NCBI RefSeq assembly: GCF_001559075.2
Contig: NZ_CP014015.2
Span: 1,984,001-2,048,000 of the forward strand
Length of the DNA: 64,000 nucleotides
Source of the DNA: Citrobacter amalonaticus
GTDB taxonomy: Bacteria; Pseudomonadota; Gammaproteobacteria; Enterobacterales; Enterobacteriaceae
Direction: 5' to 3'
Shown here: positions 8,013 to 16,939 of the stretch, in pieces
How positions within the stretch are numbered: the stretch's first letter is position 1
Layout: each line of letters opens with the position of its first letter
Position numbers and translations under genes: made by a program
The notes under the pieces: generated by a model
Seen by the model: only the letters and a program-made list of their open reading frames with translations
Told to the model about the DNA's origin: nothing
Databases searched by the model: none

Positions 8013-9083
8013 GTGGAAAAGCCTTTTCGAAAAATTCTGGTCATCAAGATGCGTTTCCACGGGGATATGCTATTAACCACTCCCGTTATCAGTACGCTGA
8101 AGCAGAACTATCCTGACGCCAAAATCGATATGCTTCTTTACCAGGATACGATGCCTATTTTGTCGGAAAACCCCGAGATTAATGCCCTCTATGGCATCAG
8201 TAATAAGGGGACGGGAGCGGCAGAAAAAATTAAAAATACGCTTTCGCTGATTAAGACCTTACGCAACAACCAATATGATCTGGTCATCAACCTGACCGAT
8301 CAGTGGATTGTGGCGCTGATTGTTCGTTTTTTGCACGCAAGAGTAAAAATATCCCAGGATTTCGCCAACCGGCAGTCTGCATTCTGGAAACAGAGTTTTA
8401 CCCATCTCGTTCCCTATTCCGGCGAACACGTTGTCGAACGTACGCTGTCAGCACTCAAACCGCTGGGGCTGGAGCATATTGTTACTGAAACGACCATGAG
8501 CTATCGACCTGAACACTGGGAAAATATGCGTCGACAGTTGCGCCAGCTCGGCGTGACGCATCAGTATGTGGTGATTCAACCCACGGCAAGGCAGTTATTT
8601 AAGTGCTGGGATAATGACAAATTTTCCCGCGTCATTGATGCTCTTGAGCGTCGTGGCTATCAGGTGGTGCTGACGTCCGGCCCTTCTGCTGACGATTTAG
8701 CTTGTGTGGAAGAGATTGCGCTGGGGTGCGAAACCAAACCGGTAACCGGGCTGGCAGGCAAAACCCGATTCCCGGAATTAGGCGCGCTGATTGATCATGC
8801 CGCCCTTTTTATTGGCGTTGATTCAGCCCCTGGGCATATCGCCGCGGCGGTCAAAACGCCGGTGGTATGTCTGTTTGGCGCGACAGACCACGTCTTCTGG
8901 CGCCCCTGGACTGACAATATTATTCAGTTCTGGGCAGGTGACTATCAGCCCATGCCTAAACGATCTGAACTGGACCGTAACAAAAAATATATGTCCGTTA
9001 TTCCCGCTGAGGATGTGATTGCGGCAACGGAAAAACTGTTGCCGCAGAATGCGCAAATTATCGAAATGGATGCGCCAGTATGA
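8013..9083 (+). CDS. waaQ: LPS core heptosyltransferase III
   Basis: This 356-residue GT9 enzyme adds the branching L,D-heptose (HepIII) to HepII of the inner core, using ADP-heptose in the cytoplasm. The GT9 signature is visible in the C-terminal half (FIGVDSAPGHIAAAVKTP). Translation starts with GTG at 8013, giving the E. coli N-terminus EKPFRKILVIKMRFHGD. It is first in the waaQGPSBORYZU operon, directly downstream of JUMPstart, and its stop overlaps the waaG start by four bases. The C-terminal tail is about a dozen residues longer than in K-12. Confidence 0.96.
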   Translation: MEKPFRKILVIKMRFHGDMLLTTPVISTLKQNYPDAKIDMLLYQDTMPILSENPEINALYGISNKGTGAAEKIKNTLSLIKTLRNNQYDLVINLTDQWIVALIVRFLHARVKISQDFANRQSAFWKQSFTHLVPYSGEHVVERTLSALKPLGLEHIVTETTMSYRPEHWENMRRQLRQLGVTHQYVVIQPTARQLFKCWDNDKFSRVIDALERRGYQVVLTSGPSADDLACVEEIALGCETKPVTGLAGKTRFPELGALIDHAALFIGVDSAPGHIAAAVKTPVVCLFGATDHVFWRPWTDNIIQFWAGDYQPMPKRSELDRNKKYMSVIPAEDVIAATEKLLPQNAQIIEMDAPV

Positions 9084-10204
9084 TCGTGGCTTTTTGTTTG
9101 TATAAGTATTTTCCGTTCGGCGGATTACAACGTGACTTTATGCGCATTGCGCAAACCGTCGCAGCTCGAGGTCATCAGGTCCGTATTTATACTCAATCGT
9201 GGGACGGAGAATGTCCGGATGCTTTTGAGCTCATTCGTGTACCGGTTAAATCGCGGACCAACCATGGGCGTAATGCGGAATATTATGCCTGGGTGCAGGC
9301 GCATTTGCGTGAGCATCCCGTTGACAGGGTCGTGGGGTTTAACAAGATGCCGGGTCTGGACGTTTATTTTGCCGCGGATGTCTGTTACGCCGAAAAGGTG
9401 GCACAGGAAAAAGGCTTTTTCTATCGTCTGACCTCCCGTTATCGCCATTATGCGGCGTTTGAACGGGCAACGTTTGAGCAGGGTAAACCGACGCAGTTAT
9501 TAATGCTGACGGATACGCAGATTGCTGATTTCCAGAAGCATTATCAAACCGAAGCGGAGCGTTTTCATATTCTCCCTCCGGGGATTTATCCGGACAGAAA
9601 ATACAGTGCGCAAATCCCGAATGCCCGTGAAATCGTTCGCCAGAAGAACGGTATTTCGGAGCAGCAAAACTTACTGTTGCAGGTCGGCTCTGATTTTACC
9701 CGCAAAGGGGTGGATCGTTCGATTGAAGCGCTTGCGTCACTGCCGGCCGCGCTGCGGCATAACACGCTTTTATATATTGTCGGTCAGGATAAGCCTCGCA
9801 AATTTGAAGCACTGGCAGAAAAACGCGGCGTGCGCAGTAATGTGCACTTTTTCTCCGGGCGCAATGATGTCGCGGAGTTAATGGCCGCTGCGGATTTGTT
9901 ACTGCACCCGGCCTATCAGGAAGCGGCAGGTATTGTTCTGCTGGAGGCGATTACTGCTGGCCTGCCAGTGTTGACCTCTGCCGTTTGCGGCTATGCGCAT
10001 TATATTGCGCAGGCTAACTGTGGCGATGTCATTGAAGAACCCTGGCGGCAGGACGCGTTGAACGACATTTTGCGTAAAGCGCTGACCCAGCCGTCATTGC
10101 GTACAGCATGGGCAGAAAACGCGCGGCATTATGCGGATACGCAAGATTTGTACAGTCTGCCGGAAAAGGCGGCGGACATTATTACAGGTGGTCTGGATGG
10201 TTGA
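9080..10204 (+). CDS. waaG: LPS core glucosyltransferase I
   Basis: This 374-residue GT4 retaining glycosyltransferase transfers the first outer-core glucose from UDP-glucose to HepII. The N-terminal glycine-rich acceptor segment (FPFGGLQRDFMR) and the C-terminal nucleotide-sugar motif around EAAGIVLLEAITAGLPV (EX7E type) are intact. It overlaps waaQ by four bases (ATGA) and waaP by eight, so the three are tightly coupled. Length equals the E. coli K-12 enzyme. Confidence 0.97.
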   Translation: MIVAFCLYKYFPFGGLQRDFMRIAQTVAARGHQVRIYTQSWDGECPDAFELIRVPVKSRTNHGRNAEYYAWVQAHLREHPVDRVVGFNKMPGLDVYFAADVCYAEKVAQEKGFFYRLTSRYRHYAAFERATFEQGKPTQLLMLTDTQIADFQKHYQTEAERFHILPPGIYPDRKYSAQIPNAREIVRQKNGISEQQNLLLQVGSDFTRKGVDRSIEALASLPAALRHNTLLYIVGQDKPRKFEALAEKRGVRSNVHFFSGRNDVAELMAAADLLLHPAYQEAAGIVLLEAITAGLPVLTSAVCGYAHYIAQANCGDVIEEPWRQDALNDILRKALTQPSLRTAWAENARHYADTQDLYSLPEKAADIITGGLDG

Positions 10205-10994
10205 ATTGAAAGAACCGTTAGCCACATTATGGCGCGGGAAAGATGCGTTTGAGGAAGTCAAAACGCTGCAGGGTGAGGTCTTCAGGGAACTGGAAACCCG
10301 GCGTACGCTGCGATTTGAACTGGCGGGGAAAAGCTATTTCCTTAAATGGCATCGGGGTACTTCTCTCAAGGAGATTGTCAAAAACCTTCTCTCACTGCGG
10401 ATGCCGGTTTTGGGCGCCGACAGAGAGTGGAATGCAATTCATCGCCTCCAGGATTTAGGCGTGGATACGATGTATGGCGTTGGGTTTGGTGAGAAGGGGC
10501 TCAACCCTCTGACCAAAACGTCGTTCATTATTACCGAAGATCTCACGCCGACCATCAGTCTGGAAGACTATTGTGCGGATTGGGCAACGAATCCACCGGA
10601 CGTCAACGTCAAGTGGATGCTTATTGACCGCGTGGCCACGATGGTGCGCAAGATGCATGCAGGCGGGATCAATCACCGTGATTGCTATATCTGCCACTTC
10701 CTGCTGCATCTGCCTTTTTCAGGCAATAAAGAAGACTTAAAGATTTCGGTTATTGATCTACACAGGGCACAGATTCGTACGAAAGTTCCTCGCCGCTGGC
10801 GTGATAAAGACCTGATTGGCCTCTATTTTTCGTCGCTAAACATCGGATTGACACAGCGGGATATCTGGCGGTTTATGCGGGTTTATTTTTCGGCTCCATT
10901 ACGTGATATATTTCGTAATGAAGCAGACCTGTTAATCCAGGCAGAAGTAAAAGCAGAGCGAATAAAAGAACGAACACTGAGGAAAAAATTATAA
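10197..10994 (+). CDS. waaP: LPS core heptose I kinase
   Basis: This 265-residue protein-kinase-like enzyme phosphorylates HepI; the phosphate is needed for outer-membrane stability. The catalytic loop INHRDCYICHFLL places the essential Asp at residue 162, as in E. coli, and the DLHRAQ motif follows as the metal-binding segment. The start at 10197 is chosen over the frame-open 10131 because it gives the family N-terminus MVELKEPLATLW and an 8-base overlap with waaG. Confidence 0.97.
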   Translation: MVELKEPLATLWRGKDAFEEVKTLQGEVFRELETRRTLRFELAGKSYFLKWHRGTSLKEIVKNLLSLRMPVLGADREWNAIHRLQDLGVDTMYGVGFGEKGLNPLTKTSFIITEDLTPTISLEDYCADWATNPPDVNVKWMLIDRVATMVRKMHAGGINHRDCYICHFLLHLPFSGNKEDLKISVIDLHRAQIRTKVPRRWRDKDLIGLYFSSLNIGLTQRDIWRFMRVYFSAPLRDIFRNEADLLIQAEVKAERIKERTLRKKL

Positions 10995-11017
10995 TATTTT
11001 AAGATGAAAGAGGCTAA

Positions 11018-11959
11018 ATGTTTCTCTTCATATGCATGACTAATTTGCAGTTGCTTATTGCAAAAGCTATTATTGAAAAGGAGCAGCTGAATAATGTTGA
11101 TCTATTGTTTATTGGTGACGTCGGAAATGGAAAAAATGTTTGTTATTTAAATAAATTAAAACCATTGTGTCAGCATGTTAGTCTCGAAGCCAATGCAAAG
11201 AAAACATCAATTTTTAAAACATTAAAAAGGACATTGTATGCAAAGAAAATGATGATGACATATAAGAAAAAATATGACGTCGTTTTCTTTGCGAATTTTC
11301 ATGTGCCACTTATTCACCATATACTATCGGTGATTTCTTTCGATGAGATAAGAACATTCGATGATGGAACGAATAATATAAATAAAAAAAGCGTGATGTA
11401 TCTGGATTCCTCAGTTTCATTTGCGTCGAAATGTTTTCGAAGACTGATGGGCAGGAAGTATCATAAAGAGGATATCCTTAAGCTCGACAGAATACATTAT
11501 ACTTTATTTCCAGAAAAACCTAATATTATAGAAAAAAAAGAAGCGATTACATTAATTTGCTACAATAGTGTAAGTTCCGGAACAAGTATTGTTAAAAAAA
11601 TATTACTGGGTACTGTCTATTCGGATGCAATTGATAAGAAACACGGCGTGTTATCTTTAATACAAAAAGTGCAGAGTTTTATCGATGACAGGAAAATAGA
11701 TTACTATATCCCTCATCCAAGAGAGTTATCATATCAATTCAGCAATGTTGAAAATATTAACTCTGAATTAATAGCAGAAGATATTGTATTAGCGTTTTTA
11801 CAGCAAGGCTTACGACTTGAATTATATGGATTTAACACAACAGCACAAATTAATCTAAGTAATATACCTTTCATTGAAAACTATAATTTAAAAAGTCCTC
11901 TATTAAAGGAATGCTTCAATCATCATCTTGGATTTAACTTTAACGATGTAGAATTATAA
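11018..11959 (+). CDS. waaS: LPS core protein WaaS (putative rhamnosyltransferase, GT52-like)
   Basis: This 313-residue protein occupies the position and has nearly the length of E. coli K-12 WaaS, between waaP and waaB. WaaS is linked to adding rhamnose to the Kdo region in certain truncated K-12 glycoforms. The sequence resembles GT52-type folds: an N-terminal FICMTNLQLLIAK segment, a central DDGTNNIN motif and a late YIPHPRE motif typical of that group. The DNA is visibly much more AT-rich than waaQGP, a usual sign of exchange in the variable core. The start follows a GAGGC ribosome site. The product assignment rests on synteny and remembered similarity. Confidence 0.85.
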   Translation: MFLFICMTNLQLLIAKAIIEKEQLNNVDLLFIGDVGNGKNVCYLNKLKPLCQHVSLEANAKKTSIFKTLKRTLYAKKMMMTYKKKYDVVFFANFHVPLIHHILSVISFDEIRTFDDGTNNINKKSVMYLDSSVSFASKCFRRLMGRKYHKEDILKLDRIHYTLFPEKPNIIEKKEAITLICYNSVSSGTSIVKKILLGTVYSDAIDKKHGVLSLIQKVQSFIDDRKIDYYIPHPRELSYQFSNVENINSELIAEDIVLAFLQQGLRLELYGFNTTAQINLSNIPFIENYNLKSPLLKECFNHHLGFNFNDVEL

Positions 11960-11992
11960 TAACGATGGCAAGAAGAGAGACCGTAATCATAT

Positions 11993-13099
11993 ATGAATGA
12001 AATGCCGGTTCGAACGGGGTTAAAAATCGCATTTATTGGCGAAGCTGTGTCCGGGTTTGGTGGAATGGAAACGGTCATCCGGGATGTTATCAACAACTTT
12101 CAGGCCGAACATTCTGCAATCCAGTGTGAGATGTTTTTCTTTTGCCGACATGACAAAATGGATAAGGCATGGTTAAGCGGTATTAACTATTCATGCTCTT
12201 TCTCCACTATCCGTCTGGGCTTTTTACGTCGGGCAAAGCATATCCATACGTTTAGCCACTGGCTAAAGAAAACAGAACCCGATGTGGTGATCTGTATTGA
12301 TGTGCTGTCTTGCCTGTTTGCCAGTAAAGCGCGGAAGAAATCAGGCCAAAATTTTACGATATTCTCCTGGCCACATTTTTCTCTGGATCATAAAAAACAC
12401 GCCGAATGTGTTAGCTGGGCTGATTATCATCTGGCAATCAGTAGCGGTATTAAACAACAGATGATCGCGCGGGGTATTGATCAAAAGGACATTACCGTTG
12501 TTTATAATCCCGTTTCCAGAAAATCAGAGATTATTCCGCAACCAGAAAAAGGCCAACCCGCGGTCTTTCTGTATGTCGGAAGGATGAAGTTTGAAGGGCA
12601 AAAAAGAATTAAGGACCTGCTGGATGGATTATCCCATGCAGAAGGCGAATGGCGGTTGCATGTGGTTGGTGACGGTTCAGATTTTGAAAAATGTCAGTCC
12701 TATGGACGAGAACTGGGTATTGACGAGCGTATAACCTGGCATGGTTGGCAGGTCTCTCCCTGGGATGTGGTGCAAAACAAGATAAAGAACGTCACGGCAC
12801 TGTTGTTGACATCATCATTCGAGGGCTTTCCGATGACCCTGCTGGAAGCCATGTCGTATGGCATTCCGTGCATTAGCTCTGACTGTATGTCTGGTCCACG
12901 GGATATGATCAAACCAGGTATCAATGGCGATTTGTATCCGCCGAACGATCTTGAACAGTTTACTCATCTGATCAACCAAATCCTCTCTGGTCAAATGAAG
13001 TATGATAGTCATCTGATTCCTGAGACGATAGATAACTTCTATAATGAAGTCTATTTTCAACATTTAAGAAGTGCGATATTCTCCAAAATCAATAAGTGA
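11993..13099 (+). CDS. waaB: LPS core alpha-1,6-galactosyltransferase
   Basis: This 368-residue GT4 enzyme is expected to transfer galactose from UDP-galactose to the first outer-core glucose. The N-terminal motif GEAVSGFGGMETV binds the acceptor side, and the C-terminal SFEGFPMTLLEAMSYGIP is the EX7E nucleotide-sugar site. An in-frame ATG three codons later (12002) or a start nearer residue 10 would match the K-12 N-terminus more closely, so the first residues are uncertain. It is followed by waaO with the stop and candidate start codons interleaved. Confidence 0.93.
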   Translation: MNEMPVRTGLKIAFIGEAVSGFGGMETVIRDVINNFQAEHSAIQCEMFFFCRHDKMDKAWLSGINYSCSFSTIRLGFLRRAKHIHTFSHWLKKTEPDVVICIDVLSCLFASKARKKSGQNFTIFSWPHFSLDHKKHAECVSWADYHLAISSGIKQQMIARGIDQKDITVVYNPVSRKSEIIPQPEKGQPAVFLYVGRMKFEGQKRIKDLLDGLSHAEGEWRLHVVGDGSDFEKCQSYGRELGIDERITWHGWQVSPWDVVQNKIKNVTALLLTSSFEGFPMTLLEAMSYGIPCISSDCMSGPRDMIKPGINGDLYPPNDLEQFTHLINQILSGQMKYDSHLIPETIDNFYNEVYFQHLRSAIFSKINK

Positions 13100-13104
13100 T
13101 CACT

Positions 13105-14118
13105 ATGACTCAAACGTATTTTGAAGCAAAAGTCATTCAGCAGACTTTAGATTATAACTATGCAGAACATAGTGATGTTGATAAGTTTAATATTGCCTAT
13201 GGCATTGACAAGAACTTCCTTTTTGGTTGTGGTGTGTCCATTGCGTCGATACTGATTGCTAACCCCAATACTTCGTTTGCCTTTCATGTCTTTACTGACT
13301 CATTTAGCAATGAGGAACAGACGCGATTTAATGCGTTGGCAAAGCAATATGCCACCCAAATTGTGGTGTATCTCGTTGACTGCGAGCAGTTGAAATCATT
13401 ACCGAGTACTAAAAACTGGTCATATGCAACGTACTTCCGGTTTATTATCGCCGACCACTTCGCGGGAAAAACGGATAAAGTACTGTATCTGGATGCGGAT
13501 ATTGCCTGTCAGGGAAGTGTACAAGAACTGATTGACCTCCAGTTTGCTGAACATGAAATTGCGGCCGTGGTAGCAGAGGGCGAGTCAGAGTGGTGGACGA
13601 AGCGCTCAGTCAGTCTGGCAACGCCGGGACTGGTTTCTGGCTACTTTAATGCGGGCTTTTTGCTGATTAACCTACCTGTCTGGACCGCTGAGGATATTTC
13701 CCGCAAGGCCATCGAAATGTTACGCGATCCGGATGTGGTACAGTGTATCACTCACCTGGACCAGGATGTACTGAATATGTTGCTGGTTGGCAAGGCGCGT
13801 TTTATTGGTAAGAAGTTTAATACCCAATTCAGCATCAATTACGAATTAAAGCATGATGTGGTTAACCCAGTGGATGAAAACACGGTATTCATTCATTATA
13901 TTGGGCCGACTAAGCCCTGGCATCAATGGGGCAACTACCCCATTGCGCAAAGTTTTTTGAATGCGAAAAAGTTATCACCCTGGTGTAATGTTGAATTGCT
14001 GAAACCTAAAAATAGTCATCAGTTGCGTTATGCGGCGAAGCATATGTTCAACCAGAAGCAATATTTTTCTGGTCTGGTCGATTATGCCCTTTACTTTAAA
14101 AGCAAAATTATTAAATAA
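13105..14118 (+). CDS. waaO: LPS core alpha-1,3-glucosyltransferase (GlcII)
   Basis: This 337-residue GT8 retaining enzyme adds the second outer-core hexose, glucose in the K-12-type core. The GT8 start AYGIDKNFLFG appears near residue 31, the metal-binding DAD at 130-132 (LYLDADIACQG), HLDQDVLN further on, and the C-terminal HYIGPTKPWH. A GTG at 13096 would overlap waaB, but the ATG at 13105 gives an N-terminus that lines up with K-12 WaaO. WaaI, the galactosyl homologue of other cores, is the main alternative; the neighbouring waaB, waaR and waaU favour waaO. Confidence 0.88.
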   Translation: MTQTYFEAKVIQQTLDYNYAEHSDVDKFNIAYGIDKNFLFGCGVSIASILIANPNTSFAFHVFTDSFSNEEQTRFNALAKQYATQIVVYLVDCEQLKSLPSTKNWSYATYFRFIIADHFAGKTDKVLYLDADIACQGSVQELIDLQFAEHEIAAVVAEGESEWWTKRSVSLATPGLVSGYFNAGFLLINLPVWTAEDISRKAIEMLRDPDVVQCITHLDQDVLNMLLVGKARFIGKKFNTQFSINYELKHDVVNPVDENTVFIHYIGPTKPWHQWGNYPIAQSFLNAKKLSPWCNVELLKPKNSHQLRYAAKHMFNQKQYFSGLVDYALYFKSKIIK

Positions 14119-14138
14119 AAATAATTATAGGTGACGCA

Positions 14139-15155
14139 GTGGACTCATTTCCTGAAATAGAGATAGCAGAATATAAAGTTTTTGATGAGCGCTATGATAA
14201 TAATGGTAACACATTAAATATCTCTTATGGAATTGATGAGAACTATCTTGATGGTGTCGGGGTATCGATTACTTCGGTGCTAATTCATAATGATATTAAT
14301 GTTGCTTTTCATATTATCTGCGACAAATATACACAAAGCTTCGTTGATAAGATTGAAGCGCTGGTGCACGAGCATAAGATAAAAATTTCATTATATCTTA
14401 TCAATGTCAAATGCCTTGAGGTATTGCCGAAAACACAGGTCTGGTCAAGAGCCATGTACTTTCGACTTTTCGCTTTTGATTATTTGCATCATAAACTGGA
14501 TAAATTGTTGTATCTTGATGCTGATGTCATTTGCAAAGGTTCTCTGGATTATCTTCTGGACCTTGATCTCAATGATAACGTCGCTGCTGTGGTAAAGGAT
14601 GTTGACTCCATTCAGTCCAGGGTAAATGAAAGACTTCCCTCTTTTAATCTACAGGGCCAATATTTCAACTCCGGTGTTGTCTTGATAAACCTCCGACAAT
14701 GGGCTGAGAATCAATTAACGGCAAGGGCGTTGTCGCTTTTGACAGGCAATGATGGGAGTGCAACCTTTTTTAAATATCCAGATCAGGATGTCCTGAATAT
14801 ATTGCTGCGTGATAAAGTGTATTTTTTACCTCGTGAATATAATACAATTTATACTATTAAAAGTGAATTAAACGATAAGACGCATGAAAAATATTTAAAT
14901 GTTATCCATGCTGATACAAAACTGATTCACTATACAGGGGCAACAAAACCCTGGCATGCCTGGGCAAATTATCCTTCCGTGATTTATTATACCACTGCTT
15001 TTATTAAATCACCGTGGAAAGATGTTCCTGCCAAAGATGCACGGACGATGGTTGAGTATAAAAAAAGATATAAACATCTTTTGGTTCAGAAACATTATCT
15101 GCGTGGAGTGATTGCGGGTGCAGCGTACCTCTATCGTAAAATTTTAGCGAAATAA
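14139..15155 (+). CDS. waaR: LPS core alpha-1,2-glucosyltransferase (GlcIII)
   Basis: This 338-residue GT8 enzyme has the length of K-12 WaaR (also named WaaJ) and begins MDSFPEIEI with a GTG start preceded by AGGTGACG. It should add the third outer-core glucose. The GT8 metal motif DAD is at 127-129, followed by YPDQDVLN and HYTGATKPWH. It is a clear paralogue of the adjacent waaO, sharing the same motif order. The third base positions are AT-rich compared with flanking housekeeping genes. Confidence 0.92.
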   Translation: MDSFPEIEIAEYKVFDERYDNNGNTLNISYGIDENYLDGVGVSITSVLIHNDINVAFHIICDKYTQSFVDKIEALVHEHKIKISLYLINVKCLEVLPKTQVWSRAMYFRLFAFDYLHHKLDKLLYLDADVICKGSLDYLLDLDLNDNVAAVVKDVDSIQSRVNERLPSFNLQGQYFNSGVVLINLRQWAENQLTARALSLLTGNDGSATFFKYPDQDVLNILLRDKVYFLPREYNTIYTIKSELNDKTHEKYLNVIHADTKLIHYTGATKPWHAWANYPSVIYYTTAFIKSPWKDVPAKDARTMVEYKKRYKHLLVQKHYLRGVIAGAAYLYRKILAK

Positions 15156-15168
15156 TACCTTTATAATT

Positions 15169-15867
15169 ATGATCACTGAAACAAAAATTAAAAACTATAC
15201 AGTATTTGTAAAACAAGACGGCGAAAAATACATTGATATTTTCAATGATTTTTTAACATATAATCTTAAAGTATTAAAAGTCTTTCGTAGTATTGAAGAT
15301 ACCAAGGTCGTGTTAGTTGATACTGACCATGGAAAATATATCCTGAAAGTATTTCACCCTAAAGTAAAAAATACTGAGCGATTCTTTAAGTCGCTGGTTA
15401 AAGGGGATTACTACGAAAAGCTTTTTTACCAGACCGATCGTGTGCGGCAGGAAGGTTTTGACGCCTTAAATGACTTTTATTTGCTTGCCGAAGTGAAGAC
15501 CCTGCGTTATGTGCATACCTACATAATGATCATTGAGTATATCGAGGGTGTTGAACTGGTTGACCTGCCCGTCATCTCCGCTGATGTGAAAGAGAAGATA
15601 AAGCAGTCCATTCAAGGGTTGCATCGGCATGGTATGGTCTCAGGTGATCCGCATAAAGGTAACTTCATATTACAAAATGATGAAATAAGAATAATCGATC
15701 TGTCCGGAAAAAGACCTTCCCGACAGAGAATGGCGAAAGATCGTATTGATTTAGAACGCCACTATGGTATTGAAAATAATAGAAAAGACCTGGGTTTTTA
15801 TCTCCTGGTTTATAAGAAAAAGTGGCGAAATTTCCTGCGCCGTCTGAAAGGTAAAAGTGTGCGCTAA
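15169..15867 (+). CDS. waaY: LPS core heptose II kinase
   Basis: This 232-residue kinase-like protein phosphorylates HepII of the inner core, a step that depends on prior action of WaaP and WaaQ. The catalytic loop is HGMVSGDPHKGNF, with Asp at 160, followed by the metal-binding IIDLSGKRPS. Length is the same as in K-12. It starts 13 bases after waaR; the next 180 bases before waaZ are noncoding. Confidence 0.95.
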   Translation: MITETKIKNYTVFVKQDGEKYIDIFNDFLTYNLKVLKVFRSIEDTKVVLVDTDHGKYILKVFHPKVKNTERFFKSLVKGDYYEKLFYQTDRVRQEGFDALNDFYLLAEVKTLRYVHTYIMIIEYIEGVELVDLPVISADVKEKIKQSIQGLHRHGMVSGDPHKGNFILQNDEIRIIDLSGKRPSRQRMAKDRIDLERHYGIENNRKDLGFYLLVYKKKWRNFLRRLKGKSVR

Positions 15868-16047
15868 GTTTCAATGTGATTATTTAGAATATTGCTTTTG
15901 GTCGTTCTAAATGCAAAAATGAGTTTGTATATTTTATGAGCAAATCTGGGCGGCCTGGTTTGTTCATCCTCGCTAAAGATAAACCATGAACACTTTCCTC
16001 AAAGATTCATCGTGATTTAAGTTGCATGACAAACCTACAGGTTTCAT

Positions 16048-16902
16048 ATGAGTAATGTTAAGTTTATAACTCGAGCAGGTGTTCAGCAACTTATTGCCAA
16101 CAGAACATCTGATAACGTGATCATTTTCTTATCGGGACCCACCTCCCGAGGGACACCGCTTTCTCTTTTGCAGAACAATGATGTCATTACCGTTAACGGC
16201 GCCGCGGAATACTTGCTCAGTAATAGTATTACTCCCTTCATTTATGTCTTAACAGATGCGCGTTTTTTGCTACAAAGACGTCACGATTTTTATCAATTTA
16301 GCCGGGCGAGCAAGTTTACTGTCGTCAATATGGATGTTTATGAAGCCGCTACCGAAGAAGATAAGAAATATATGCGGACTCATTGTTTGATTTTACGCGC
16401 ATTTTATAAGCGTGAAAAAGGCGGCTTTTTCAAGAAACTGAAGCTGGAAATGCTTTCAAAATGGAATAAGCATCTCTTGATTCGAGTGCCCATTTCTAAA
16501 CGTAAAAGACTGGTTGGGTTTAGTAAGGATATCAGTTCAGGCTACTGCTCATGCCATACTGTGGCGTATACGGCGATGCAGATAGCGTATTCATTAGGTT
16601 ATGACAACACGATCTGTTCCGGATTAGACATCACCGGGAGCTGTGCGCGTTTTTATGATGAGAGTCGCAATCCGATGCCTTCTGAACTGAGCAAGGATTT
16701 AGTCAAAATTCTGCCATTTTTCCAGTTTATGTGTGAGAATGTTGACGACTTTAATATTTATAATCTGTCTGACGATACCGCCATAAGCTACGATATTATT
16801 CCCTATATCAAGGCAGCGGATGTCGCAACGTTACCTTCCAGACAGCACATCATGAACAATGCGCATGGTCTTCACGATCGTGCCGATTCTTATGTAAGTT
16901 AG
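16048..16902 (+). CDS. waaZ: LPS core protein WaaZ (third Kdo addition)
   Basis: This 284-residue protein matches K-12 WaaZ (RfaZ) in length and sequence character. WaaZ is needed for the KdoIII-containing LPS glycoforms. It has no classical glycosyltransferase motif that I can name; a segment LSGPTSRGTPLSLL near residue 30 and the Cys-rich SGYCSCHT near residue 170 stand out. It is separated from waaY by 180 bases and followed by waaU. Confidence 0.92.
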   Translation: MSNVKFITRAGVQQLIANRTSDNVIIFLSGPTSRGTPLSLLQNNDVITVNGAAEYLLSNSITPFIYVLTDARFLLQRRHDFYQFSRASKFTVVNMDVYEAATEEDKKYMRTHCLILRAFYKREKGGFFKKLKLEMLSKWNKHLLIRVPISKRKRLVGFSKDISSGYCSCHTVAYTAMQIAYSLGYDNTICSGLDITGSCARFYDESRNPMPSELSKDLVKILPFFQFMCENVDDFNIYNLSDDTAISYDIIPYIKAADVATLPSRQHIMNNAHGLHDRADSYVS

Positions 16903-16939
16903 TATTAACCTCTTTTTTATTTGTAGTGTGGTAACTCGC

